From positions 1,116,001-1,180,000 of the forward strand of contig NC_019678.1 of NCBI RefSeq assembly GCF_000316665.1: a stretch of 64,000 nucleotides of DNA. The letters run 5' to 3'. The stretch is from Rivularia sp. PCC 7116 (lineage in GTDB: Bacteria; Cyanobacteriota; Cyanobacteriia; Cyanobacteriales; Nostocaceae). The stretch's first letter is position 1; each line of letters opens with the position of its first letter. Below are positions 54,859 to 63,637 of this stretch, piece by piece. A program made the translations under genes and the position numbers. Under the pieces are notes generated by a model. The model made no database searches. It saw nothing but the letters and a program-made list of their open reading frames with translations, and was not told the origin of the DNA.

Positions 54859-55296
54859 TTATTTAATAGCTTCCTCGATGTTAGCTCCTTTGAGTTTGGC
54901 TCCTTCGAGGTTAGCTCCCTTGAGTTTTGCTCCTTCGAGGTTAGCTCCAAACAAAACAGCGTTCTGTAAATCTGCTCCGTAAAGGGTTGCCTTTGATAAA
55001 TCGGCTTTCTGTAGGTAAGCTCCTGATAGATTTGCTTTTTGTAAATAAGCTCCCGACAAATTGGCTGCTGATAAACTAGATCCTGATAAGTCGGCTCCTG
55101 ACAAGCTAGCTCCTGATAGGTTAGCTCCATAGAGCTTTGCGCCTGATAGGTTAGCTCTATAGAGTTTTGCTCCTGACAAATCCTTCTCATGTAAATCTGC
55201 TCCCGACAAATCACATTTTGGACATCCGTTTTCAATTAGTTTATCTAAGTCAGTTTGAACGAATGCATAAGCAGGAGAATTCTGAGAGGAAAAACT
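54859..55296 (-). pseudogene. Pentapeptide-repeat protein with a broken signal-peptide region
   Basis: The complement frame is open from 55296 to 54859 and reads SFSSQNSPAYAFVQTDLDKLIENGCPKCDLSGADL, here given in two parts only for orientation: SFSSQNSPAYA is the end of a signal peptide and NGCPKCDLSGADL is the CxxC start usual for exported cyanobacterial pentapeptide proteins. About 110 residues of A(N/D)LxxA repeats follow. In the place of the signal-peptide core an in-frame TGA (55297-55299) occurs, and no ATG lies after it. A TTG inside the repeats could start a shorter protein. The gene is therefore either inactivated at its 5' end or frame-disturbed. Confidence 0.65.
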
Positions 55297-55299
55297 TCA

Positions 55300-56020
55300 A
55301 AACCGAGACTCAGTATTGATTAACGCATTTATTAGAAGAATAATTATCCGGTATTTTGTCCCAAAAATTTGGCTTTAATTTCTAGTTCCAGTTGCGTAAG
55401 TCTTATGTAAAACAAATCTGATGATGATTAATATTAGATTTTAGTATTAGAGAAGACAGACAAACAAAGAGTAATAAGTGATATTACTAAATGAGAAATG
55501 AAATAATACTTTAACTTCTCAATGTATAAGCAGCTTTGTAAGTCGCTCCGCTGTTATAGTCATTAGTCACTAATGACAGAATTATTGGTATACATACATT
55601 TTCTAGAGCATAATTAAACGGCATTCAGTGTGTTCCGAAGCCGCATAGTTAGAGTGAAAAGCTTGAAGTGTTTCCATTCATAGTTCACCTTCGGGGAATT
55701 GGATAAAATGATCCCCTGTAAAAATTAAGGTGTCAGGCTTCCATATGCCGGGAAGCTTACTGCTCAATAGCACATAGTAAAACGCTTTCACTAAGAATTT
55801 ATTTAATCATAATTCATGCAATCCACCATTACGTACTCCACAAACCCTACCAGGGGCTTTGATGGGGATTAGTTGGTAGACAAAATATTTGCGTGTTTTT
55901 GAGTTTTTCATTCACCCCAGCTGTGGTTGAAGGTTATTTTTTTGTTCCCTTATTAGACTGCTAGTTTTCATAAACAAAAAGTATTTGAACTTTTACTAGT
56001 TTCCAGGAATTATACAACTT
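55300..56020. other. Long leader/intergenic region upstream of the four-gene cassette
   Basis: 721 bp. A fragment of the GACTTACGCA repeat lies near 55391-55402. From about 55630 to 55850 several hairpins are possible: GGGGA/TCCCC near 55694-55717 and GCTTCC/GGAAGC near 55738-55756. A structured 5' leader for the aminotransferase operon is possible. It matches no riboswitch class I recognise. Confidence 0.45.
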
Positions 56021-57244
56021 ATGAAAACATTAAATTGTGTGGATCTGACTCAACATGAAGTTGAAGCATTACAGCATGAATTTAACTTTGCTAATGCCTT
56101 TACTCAACAGAGCCAATCTCCTTCACAAATGGATATTGTTAACAGATTACCGGAGTTATGGTTAGAGGCTGAACGAAGCAAACAGCAAGATTTGAATAAT
56201 AAGTTCATAGAATCTTTCTATACCACTCGTGGTTTAAAAAGTGCATTGAAGCCAAACAATATTATGCTGCATTATTCCGCTTCAATTGCCATAATGCATA
56301 TTGCAAATTATTTATTCAAAAAGCGCTTAAGTGTGACTTTAATTGAACCCTGTTTTGATAGTCTTTTCGGCGTATTAAAAAATTTCAATATTCCAATTAA
56401 TCCGTTAGAAGAAGAGCTTTTGTATGACGGTGATACTATTTATAAAAACCTCAAAAATAGCATTAAAACAGATGCTATTTTTCTTGTAGACCCCAACAAT
56501 CCCACAGGTTTTACTACATTAGGTACTCAGAACAAGAAGATTTTTCAAGAAATTATCAGGTACTGTAAAGATTACAATAAACTTCTAATTATAGATTACT
56601 GTTTTGCTAATTTTCTGATGTATGACCCGAACATTGAGCTATATGACACTTATCAGTTATTGAAAGAGTCTGGTATCAAGTATATGGCAATTGAAGATAC
56701 TGGAAAATGTTGGCCAATTCAAAGTACTAAAGCGGCAATGTTAAAAGTATCCGATTGTTTATATCAAGATATGTATGAAATTTATACTTCTTATATATTA
56801 AGTGTTTCTCCATTTATTCTTAATTTATTAAGTGAATATATTCTAGATTCCCATCGCAATTATTTTGGCCATATTAGAAATTTACTTAGAGAAAACAGAG
56901 CTATTCTTCAAGAAAATCTCCAAGGACAAATTTTACACCTGCCAGATACGATGGCAAAAACTAGTGTAGCTTGGTGTGAAATTAAAGACGATTCTATTAA
57001 AGCAACTGACCTACAAAAGTTTATTTTTAAAGAAAAGGGCGTGTATGTTTTACCTGGAACTTTCTTTTTCTGGAATAATCCTACTTTAGGCGAGAAATAT
57101 ATCAGGATTGCTTTAGCCAGAGATACAGATAATTTTATGCAGGGGATGATATTACTCAAAGAAGGATTAGAGTTATTAAAGCCACAGAATTGGGTCTTAA
57201 AAACAGAAAATTTGCCGATAAATCCTGCAATATTAGCACTTTAA
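56021..57244 (+). CDS. PLP-dependent aminotransferase (fold type I, class I/II)
   Basis: A 407-residue fold-type-I enzyme. Visible elements are the NNPTG loop (DPNNPTGF, residues 158-164), the pyridine-N-binding Asp192 (LLIIDYCF), the PLP lysine most likely K229 in AIEDTGKCWP, and a C-terminal carboxylate-binding Arg in EKYIRIALAR. The Lys context, TGK rather than the usual SxSK, marks a divergent subgroup seen in amino-acid secondary metabolism, so the substrate should not be assumed. It starts a four-gene rightward cassette: the IPMS-like gene begins 49 bp after its stop. It could transaminate the alpha-keto acid made by that enzyme. Confidence 0.88.
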   Translation: MKTLNCVDLTQHEVEALQHEFNFANAFTQQSQSPSQMDIVNRLPELWLEAERSKQQDLNNKFIESFYTTRGLKSALKPNNIMLHYSASIAIMHIANYLFKKRLSVTLIEPCFDSLFGVLKNFNIPINPLEEELLYDGDTIYKNLKNSIKTDAIFLVDPNNPTGFTTLGTQNKKIFQEIIRYCKDYNKLLIIDYCFANFLMYDPNIELYDTYQLLKESGIKYMAIEDTGKCWPIQSTKAAMLKVSDCLYQDMYEIYTSYILSVSPFILNLLSEYILDSHRNYFGHIRNLLRENRAILQENLQGQILHLPDTMAKTSVAWCEIKDDSIKATDLQKFIFKEKGVYVLPGTFFFWNNPTLGEKYIRIALARDTDNFMQGMILLKEGLELLKPQNWVLKTENLPINPAILAL

Positions 57245-57293
57245 AAGCCCTAAATAATCGAAAAACCTGAAAGTATTTAATCGAATCATAATT

Positions 57294-58514
57294 ATGGATG
57301 CGAGCAATTTGATATATAACTGGAACAGGTCATCAAATAATAATTTGAAATCTGTTCAAATATGTGATGAAACCTTACGAGATGGTTTAGAAGGTGGTGT
57401 TAATCGTATTCCTTCTGTAGAAGAAAAGCTGGACTTACTGAGCCTAGCAAATGACTCAGGAATTAACGATGCAATGGTGGGCTTTCCCGGTCAGGAAGTC
57501 GCTTATAAGCAAGCTCTAGCTCTTTGTAAAGGAGCAGAAATTAGAGGGTTAAATATCAGATTTGGTCTACTTGGACGCATGGTAGAAGCAGATATCCACG
57601 CTATTGATAGGATTCGTCAAAATAGTAGCCATCCTGTAATAGCTCATTTATTCATTCCTTGCTCTCCTATCCGTCGTTATGTAGAACGGTGGGAAGTAGA
57701 TGAACTAGAACGACTAACCCGTTTTGGTGTTGCTTTAGCAACTAAATTAGGTTTACCTGTTAACTTCTCTCCTGAAGACACTTCTAGGGCTGAGCCGGAA
57801 ATAGTAGAGCGTTTATGTCAAGCTGCGATTGAGGAAGGAGCAACAGAGATTACAGTTTGCGATACAGTAGGCTATTTAACTCCCACAGGAACAGAGCAAC
57901 TAGTTAAGCACTTGCGACAGTTTTTTGATGAAAAGGGTTTCAAAGTACGCTTAGATTTTCACGGTCACAACGACCGAGGTTTAGCATTAGTAAATTCTCT
58001 GGCTGCTGTAAACGCAGGGGTTGATTGTATCCAGGGTACGATGCTCGGTATTGGCGAACGTGCTGGTAATGCACCTTTGGATTTAATAATGATTAATCTA
58101 CAGATGCAGGGGCTTTGGAATAGTCAAAACTTGATAAAACTCAGAGAATATTGCATGAAAGTTGCTCAACTTTGCGAGTTAAATATTCCGGAAAAATACC
58201 CAGTTTTTGGTACAAATAGCTTCCTGACTCAGATGGGTGTTCATGCATCAGCTATTCTCAAAGCTGAACTCCAACAAAACAAAGATATAGCAGCTTGTAT
58301 TTATTCAGGAGTCGATCCAAGTTTAGTTGGATTAGACTACGGTATTCAAGTTGGTCCTTACAGCGGTCGTGCCAATGTCAAGTTTTTATTACATCGAAAA
58401 GAAATAGAAGTAGCAGATGAAATTGTAGATGAAATTTTAACTAAAGCCCGCACTGAAAATCGAATTATTGAGAATGATGAAGTAGTACAAATGGCAAATT
58501 TATTAAGTTTGTGA
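57294..58514 (+). CDS. Isopropylmalate/homocitrate synthase-like DRE-TIM enzyme
   Basis: A 406-residue DRE-TIM metallolyase-type protein. It carries DETLRDG (residues 25-31), the barrel start with catalytic Arg29 and metal-ligand Asp30, and the HxH metal ligands in LDFHGHNDRGLAL. It also has GTMLGIGERAGNAPL, typical of the LeuA/NifV group. The C-terminal part is short, without the long leucine-sensing regulatory domain of true LeuA. It condenses acetyl-CoA with an alpha-keto acid, in principle lengthening it by one carbon. The usual follow-up enzymes (LeuB, LeuCD-like) are absent here and would have to be borrowed from leucine synthesis. It is not clearly nifV: no nif genes are near. It is co-transcribed with the aminotransferase. 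Confidence 0.87.
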   Translation: MDASNLIYNWNRSSNNNLKSVQICDETLRDGLEGGVNRIPSVEEKLDLLSLANDSGINDAMVGFPGQEVAYKQALALCKGAEIRGLNIRFGLLGRMVEADIHAIDRIRQNSSHPVIAHLFIPCSPIRRYVERWEVDELERLTRFGVALATKLGLPVNFSPEDTSRAEPEIVERLCQAAIEEGATEITVCDTVGYLTPTGTEQLVKHLRQFFDEKGFKVRLDFHGHNDRGLALVNSLAAVNAGVDCIQGTMLGIGERAGNAPLDLIMINLQMQGLWNSQNLIKLREYCMKVAQLCELNIPEKYPVFGTNSFLTQMGVHASAILKAELQQNKDIAACIYSGVDPSLVGLDYGIQVGPYSGRANVKFLLHRKEIEVADEIVDEILTKARTENRIIENDEVVQMANLLSL

Positions 58515-58650
58515 GTGCATAAATAGAGTTACTAATTACAAGTATTTGTTCGTAATTAATTAAGTAATTATTTGAGCAAAGACTTGCGATTAAATTATCA
58601 GTATATCAGCTCCAATATATATCTTTTATCGGCAAGACTATTGTATTTTT

Positions 58651-59451
58651 ATGGCACAAATAATCGCTTTTTCTCTTGCTTTTATGCAGAAATTGCTAGT
58701 TCCTGTCTTAACACTATTAATATCAGGAACGATACTCTGGATATGGGAAATTAATCAACCTTTCCGTAAAATTCAATATTTGTCTACATTTCTCCAAGAC
58801 TTGAAAGAATTGCCCATAATTTTGTTATTTATAATTCTTTCTGCTCAAATTTATGCTTATATAGGTAATCTATTTATTTTCCCTGGGATAGAAGCAGTTA
58901 CCCATTGGACAGGTTGGACATTAGTTCTCTCCCTTCCTTTGTGGTTAAGAATTATTTTTGCAATTCTAATCAAGGATTTGATTGCCTATTTTTACCACTG
59001 GCTAATGCATCATAATCTTGTTTTTTGGCGAGTTCATAAATGGCATCATTTGCAAAGCTCTATGTACTGGCTTAAGGGAAATAAAAATTCCTTAATTGCT
59101 AAGTTTATTGCGAAATGGGATTTTTTAGGGTTTCCACTATTAGGAATTCCTTTAGAGATTACCTTAATTTGCGTGCTTGCTTATTCATTCTTTACTTTTT
59201 TTGTTCACAGCAATATTCAGTGGCTACCTTGGATGAGAGCAGTTGAATGGGTGTTTGTTACACCGAGGTATCATTTAGTTCATCATTCGAGCGATATTCA
59301 ACTGCAATACAAAAATCTCGGCGATGTATTCACATTTTGCGATCGGATATTCGGAACCTATGTAGATCCAGAAACTTTCGATTCTAGCAATGGAGAATTT
59401 GGTTTAGATAAGGAAGAATCCCTAACTGTGAGAATGATTATGGGCATTTAG
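58651..59451 (+). CDS. Membrane di-iron hydroxylase/desaturase (sterol desaturase-fatty acid hydroxylase family)
   Basis: A 266-residue membrane enzyme with three to four hydrophobic segments (for example LLVPVLTLLISGTILWIW). The eight-His di-iron motif set is present: HWLMH in YHWLMHHN, HKWHH in RVHKWHHLQ and HLVHH in YHLVHHSSD. The last, with HSNIQW before it, completes the set. Family members hydroxylate or desaturate lipids, carotenoids or, in secondary metabolism, small molecules with O2. It lies 136 bp after the IPMS-like gene on the same strand and just before an MFS exporter. I therefore place it in the cassette as a tailoring oxygenase, by context only. Confidence 0.87.
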   Translation: MAQIIAFSLAFMQKLLVPVLTLLISGTILWIWEINQPFRKIQYLSTFLQDLKELPIILLFIILSAQIYAYIGNLFIFPGIEAVTHWTGWTLVLSLPLWLRIIFAILIKDLIAYFYHWLMHHNLVFWRVHKWHHLQSSMYWLKGNKNSLIAKFIAKWDFLGFPLLGIPLEITLICVLAYSFFTFFVHSNIQWLPWMRAVEWVFVTPRYHLVHHSSDIQLQYKNLGDVFTFCDRIFGTYVDPETFDSSNGEFGLDKEESLTVRMIMGI

Positions 59452-59565
59452 AATCCTAAATCATCAAAGTTAAAGTTCATACATTTGATAATTTTCAAGG
59501 CTCCATCTTGGGGCTTGAGGAAATCTTGATGCCATTCAGTATAAAGTTTTTTTACACAAAAAAAT

Positions 59566-61059
59566 ATGACTCATCAACTAACTACATCTGACAAACGGTG
59601 GGTAACTCTAGGAATTGGAATCAGCGCATTTATGATTGCTGCGGAGTTATACATAGTAGGTGCAATGATTCCGATACTGGTTGAAGACTTTCATACCACC
59701 TTCGCAACTGCCCAGTGGATAATTTTAATTTATACTCTTGTACTGACAGTGCTGGTACTAACTGTGGCAAGGTTAGGCGATATGTTTGATAAGAAGCTAT
59801 TGTTTTTGAGTGGCTTGGTGTTGTTTACTATCAGTTCACTATTCTGTGGATTAGCACCAAATATTGCTTTTTTAATTACTTTTCGAGGATTACAAGGACT
59901 CGGAGCTGTATTAGTATGGGCGCTACGGAATGCAATAATTGCAGAAATTTTTCCCCAACAAGAAAGGGGACGTGCATTAGGTAGGGTTACGGGATTAGCT
60001 TCTTTGGGATTAGCTTTAGGTCCAGGATTAGGTGGACTGTTGATTGGTTTTGGTGGTTGGCGTTTAGTTTTTTGGGTAAATCTGCCAATTGGTATTATTG
60101 CTAGCATAATTGTTGCCAAGTATCTCCCATCTTGTGTTGGTAGTGGGCTTCGTAAGAGTTTTGATGTGATTGGATTTCTTTTGATGTCCCTTACACTCAG
60201 TTGCTTTGTTCTGGGAATAACAAGATTACAGGATAATGGTTTTGGCGATTTAAAGGAAATTATTTTGATTGCTCTAGCTGCAATCGGTTTAGTGTGTTTT
60301 TTACTTTTAGAGTCTCGTTTAGAAGAGCCAATACTCGATCTAAAAATGTTGCGCTCGCCAAGTTTCAGTTTTTATTTGCTGTTATTTGGCATGATTTATA
60401 TTATTGCTGGTATTATCCAATTAGCTCTACCTTTATTTCTAGAATTAGTTTTGCACTATTCTCCCCAAAAAGTAGGGTTATTATTAACAGTATTGCCACT
60501 AGCATCAGTAGTAATTGCACCAATAACAGGCTCTGTTTGCGACCATTTCGGAGAGCGTATAGTCAGCTTATTCGGGCTTTTATTAATAGCAATTGGATGT
60601 TTAACTGGTAGTAATTTGAATCTTGAAACTACTACTATGGGCTTTTGTATACGAGGAATTCTCATAGAAGTAGGGCTAATTAGCTCCATTATACCTATCA
60701 CCAACATAGTTATGGAAGCTGTAGAACATAAAAAACTAGGAATTACCTCTGGTTTATTAGCTTTATCAAGAACATTGGGGATAGTAATAGGTACGTGTTT
60801 GTTCAGTATTCTTTTTTCAAGAGTTACTGTTTATAATACTCAGTTATTAACTGGCAATAATGTCACCTCTGAGTCCCATCAACTTCTTGATATTGCGACT
60901 GCACCCGTCGGAGCATTAATTAAAGGTATAGATACCACTTTTGTGACGATGACTCTAATTACCTTTGCCTCAATTATGTTGGCAGTTTTCCTCTGGTGGC
61001 AATCTGCAAATACAAGCAAGGCTAACATTGAAGTTTTAATAGTAACTTCTAAAAACTAG
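59566..61059 (+). CDS. MFS exporter, 14-helix DHA2 type
   Basis: A 497-residue transporter with about fourteen transmembrane helices. The conserved MFS motif A appears as ARLGDMFDKKLLF after helix 2, motif B near FRGLQGLGAVLVWALRN and motif C as LGLALGPGLGGLLI in helix 5, which marks proton-driven drug/metabolite exporters (DHA2, EmrB-like). A second A-like motif is SVCDHFGERI. It follows the hydroxylase gene by 114 bp and ends the rightward cassette, so it most likely exports the pathway's product or gives self-protection. The substrate is unknown. Confidence 0.9.
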   Translation: MTHQLTTSDKRWVTLGIGISAFMIAAELYIVGAMIPILVEDFHTTFATAQWIILIYTLVLTVLVLTVARLGDMFDKKLLFLSGLVLFTISSLFCGLAPNIAFLITFRGLQGLGAVLVWALRNAIIAEIFPQQERGRALGRVTGLASLGLALGPGLGGLLIGFGGWRLVFWVNLPIGIIASIIVAKYLPSCVGSGLRKSFDVIGFLLMSLTLSCFVLGITRLQDNGFGDLKEIILIALAAIGLVCFLLLESRLEEPILDLKMLRSPSFSFYLLLFGMIYIIAGIIQLALPLFLELVLHYSPQKVGLLLTVLPLASVVIAPITGSVCDHFGERIVSLFGLLLIAIGCLTGSNLNLETTTMGFCIRGILIEVGLISSIIPITNIVMEAVEHKKLGITSGLLALSRTLGIVIGTCLFSILFSRVTVYNTQLLTGNNVTSESHQLLDIATAPVGALIKGIDTTFVTMTLITFASIMLAVFLWWQSANTSKANIEVLIVTSKN

Positions 61060-61302
61060 TACTGCTTCGCGGAAGTAAGAAGTAAGAAGTTTGATATCTG
61101 CGGCTTTTCAGCCATTTTTAATGGTTACCTTATTTACGCCGAAACAATAACAATAACGATTGTCTGTGCCCTTACAGCCAAAATTATAGGACTCTTATTT
61201 GATTTTTGAAAAAGTCTCAGTACATTTTCTATTCCCTGTTCTCTATTCCCCGTTCCCTTCCTCAACTAATTATTTCAATATTCAAACCGGATTGCTATAT
61301 AT

Positions 61303-61725
61303 CTAAGGATTATTAACTATTTCTAAAGCCCCTTCCAAATCTTTAACCCGCTTTTCGGTAACATCAGCTAAGCAGCCAAGTTCGAGAACTGGTTCTAAAG
61401 TACCTCCCGCAGCAAAGCTAGATCTAAACTTACAAGTTTTATCTCTAAACTGAATCCAAGCAAGTTGAGCATTAACTAATTTTTTTTGCTGGCTTTTGCC
61501 TAATTTAGGCTTCAATTGTCGATAAACTTGATTCAATTTCTTATCTGCTGCTTTATAACTTCTATCTGCACAAACTCTCATCTCATAAGTTGTTTGAGCA
61601 TTATTACAGTTACTAATTTGAGCTATTTTATCAGAACTACCGCGAGCTAAGTTTGGTAATGCGACAATACCCAATATTGGTAAAGAAATAAGAGCAGCTT
61701 TTTGTAAGGTGGAACGTAATTTCAT
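61303..61725 (-). CDS. LprI-like (DUF1311) exported protein
   Basis: A 140-residue protein. Residues 1-29 are a signal peptide (ISLPILGIVALPNLARG). The mature part has the LprI/DUF1311 signature: CNNAQTTYEMRVCADRSYKAADKKLNQVYRQL in segments, then AQLAWIQFRDKTC, with four conserved Cys residues able to form two disulfides. The family includes mycobacterial LprI, which inhibits lysozyme, and many periplasmic proteins of unknown role. The window also encodes a lysozyme at 17.8 kb, but distance gives no support for a link. It is monocistronic, convergent with the MFS gene. Confidence 0.85.
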   Translation of the reverse strand: MKLRSTLQKAALISLPILGIVALPNLARGSSDKIAQISNCNNAQTTYEMRVCADRSYKAADKKLNQVYRQLKPKLGKSQQKKLVNAQLAWIQFRDKTCKFRSSFAAGGTLEPVLELGCLADVTEKRVKDLEGALEIVNNP

Positions 61726-61921
61726 TTAGTTAAATATCCTTGTTTGTTGTAAGTATCACCTCAGCTTTAACTTTCTAGATTCCAGATTTAACTGGTTAAA
61801 TTCCTGCAATTTTATATAGCTTGGTTAAAGTATGCTGGAGAGGGCTATTATTTTTTCTACCCCCTCTATTCCCTCTCCATCCTTACTCGTTAAAATTAAT
61901 GAAATCGAATACTAGTACTAA

Positions 61922-63637
61922 TTATTCCATCAAAAACTGTTGAGGCTCGCCCTCTTCAGGAACAATATCAATTTCTATTTTGAAAGTACCAACAAAACCA
62001 GTGCCGCGAACTTCAAATTCCCAACCACCATCAATAAATTCCATGACTGTGGCGTTATTTTTATCGGCAAATTGTTCGTCGCGATGTAAGAAAAGCTGTA
62101 ATTCTTGACTTTGAGTTGGTAGCAAAGCCCGAATATAGTACTGCTTGCGGAAAATTACATTGTCGGAAAAACCTATACCTAATAAATCTCGTTCTCCAAC
62201 ATAAAAATCAAGTCGCATTACCATATCTTTTTCAGCAATACTTTCATCTTGCAAAATAGATTTAGTATCGAAATAACCTTCCCAAATTAATTTGTTATCG
62301 TCAGCCCAACTAAAACCAAGTTCGTCATTAGTTTCCCCGAAATCAATATTGTTATCAGAATATTCGGTATTAGTTTTACTAAAAGGACCGTAACAATTTT
62401 CTGCTTCTTTACTTTGATGAAACAATTCAAAGTCTACACCACGAGGCTTTATGCTAACTCCTAAAAAGAATTCACTTTTACCAAATAAATCCTTACCGCG
62501 AGTGACTTTTCCGCGCACAAAACGCAATCTTGCTCTTAAGTTACCAAAAAAGAAGCGCGTAGCAATTTCAAACGCTTCTCTTGAAGTGACTATAGAATCT
62601 TTACCGCTATGACTTTTGTGGATAAATGTTCTTAGTGCCCCTGGTATTTGAGCATAACTTTGTTTAACTAAGCCATCGCTGCGATTGTAATTAGTTCCGT
62701 ATTCATCTTCTATAGAAAATAATCGGTTTGCAAAGGATGCTGCTCGTATATCATAAGTACGATAATTTGTACCAACTATGGCAAGCATTCTTTCTAACGG
62801 AAAATATTTATGGAAGTTAACGAAAGACTCTGGTTTTTCGGCATCTTTTTGAAAATTAGGATTAAAATGCTCGATTTCATCTTTGGCACTAATTCCAATC
62901 CAATTTTCCATCAATTGAAATGAAATTCCTTGATGGGGTGTACCAATAGTCACGATTTTGTTAATAAAATCTTCCCCTTTCTGATTATTTTCAGGATAAG
63001 TACGCTGTATCGCTTCCCGCACCAGCAGCCCGCCCATAGAATGAGCAATAATATTTACCTTTGGCTTTGGTTTATCAGGGTTTTGCATGTGTGCGAGTTC
63101 TCGAATAAAGTTGATTAAACGCACAAGTGCCTTACCGTAAGTTGTAAATGTCCTATCGTTTAAATCGTAGTAACGAAACACCCAAATCGTCTGACAAACA
63201 TTGTCTACCGATTCAAGTAAATGTAAAGCCATTGCTGGATCGATAATTACTTTATCTCCCGAAAAATAATTTTCTGATTGCAAATGCTTGAAGTTTTGTA
63301 CAACGTTTTTATCTTCAAGTCTTTGCAGTTGAGGGGATAAAGGAACTCCTCTACGGACTAAATCTTCTAAATTCAGTAACTTGCGAGGAAGTACCGGCTC
63401 ATTATTTATCACCTTGCCATAGTAACCAACAACATTTGTCGCATCTTGGTACTTCCAGTCTGACTTTAAAAACCTGAGAATAAATCCTTCATAAATATAG
63501 TTTTCTCCCTTTTTGTGCGGGTAAACAGTACTATTATTAAATCCTTGGTATGCATCTTGTTTCTCGTCCGAAACATCCAACTGACCAAAACCTCTAATTA
63601 AAATTATCGGCTGAGAATTTCTTGTAGATTCAGACAT
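61922..63637 (-). CDS. Large lipase-fold (PGAP1/esterase-like) alpha/beta hydrolase
   Basis: A 571-residue protein. The N-terminus (IILIRGFGQLDVSD) is the oxyanion strand. The nucleophile is Ser200 in NIIAHSMGGLLV, and TIGTPHQGISF follows as in lipases and PGAP1-like hydrolases. An HKSHSGKDSIV segment, about residue 340, is a good place for the catalytic His. The C-terminal 200 residues are a separate beta-rich domain (WEGYFDTKSIL; WEFEVRGTGFVGTFKIEI) probably for substrate or membrane binding. No signal peptide is present. GAGAGG-like GAGAGGT upstream of the ATG supports the start. Acts on an ester or lipid, otherwise unknown; it stands alone in its neighbourhood. Confidence 0.8.
   Translation of the reverse strand: MSESTRNSQPIILIRGFGQLDVSDEKQDAYQGFNNSTVYPHKKGENYIYEGFILRFLKSDWKYQDATNVVGYYGKVINNEPVLPRKLLNLEDLVRRGVPLSPQLQRLEDKNVVQNFKHLQSENYFSGDKVIIDPAMALHLLESVDNVCQTIWVFRYYDLNDRTFTTYGKALVRLINFIRELAHMQNPDKPKPKVNIIAHSMGGLLVREAIQRTYPENNQKGEDFINKIVTIGTPHQGISFQLMENWIGISAKDEIEHFNPNFQKDAEKPESFVNFHKYFPLERMLAIVGTNYRTYDIRAASFANRLFSIEDEYGTNYNRSDGLVKQSYAQIPGALRTFIHKSHSGKDSIVTSREAFEIATRFFFGNLRARLRFVRGKVTRGKDLFGKSEFFLGVSIKPRGVDFELFHQSKEAENCYGPFSKTNTEYSDNNIDFGETNDELGFSWADDNKLIWEGYFDTKSILQDESIAEKDMVMRLDFYVGERDLLGIGFSDNVIFRKQYYIRALLPTQSQELQLFLHRDEQFADKNNATVMEFIDGGWEFEVRGTGFVGTFKIEIDIVPEEGEPQQFLME

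Noticed and set aside
54834-55235. Leftward 133-codon frame rich in Gln, Tyr and Leu
   Set aside because: It is the alternative-frame reading of a pentapeptide-repeat array; the A(N/D)LxxA frame is the real one.
57294-58514. Naming the IPMS-like gene leuA or nifV
   Set aside because: The regulatory domain of LeuA is missing and no nif context exists; the substrate cannot be read by eye.
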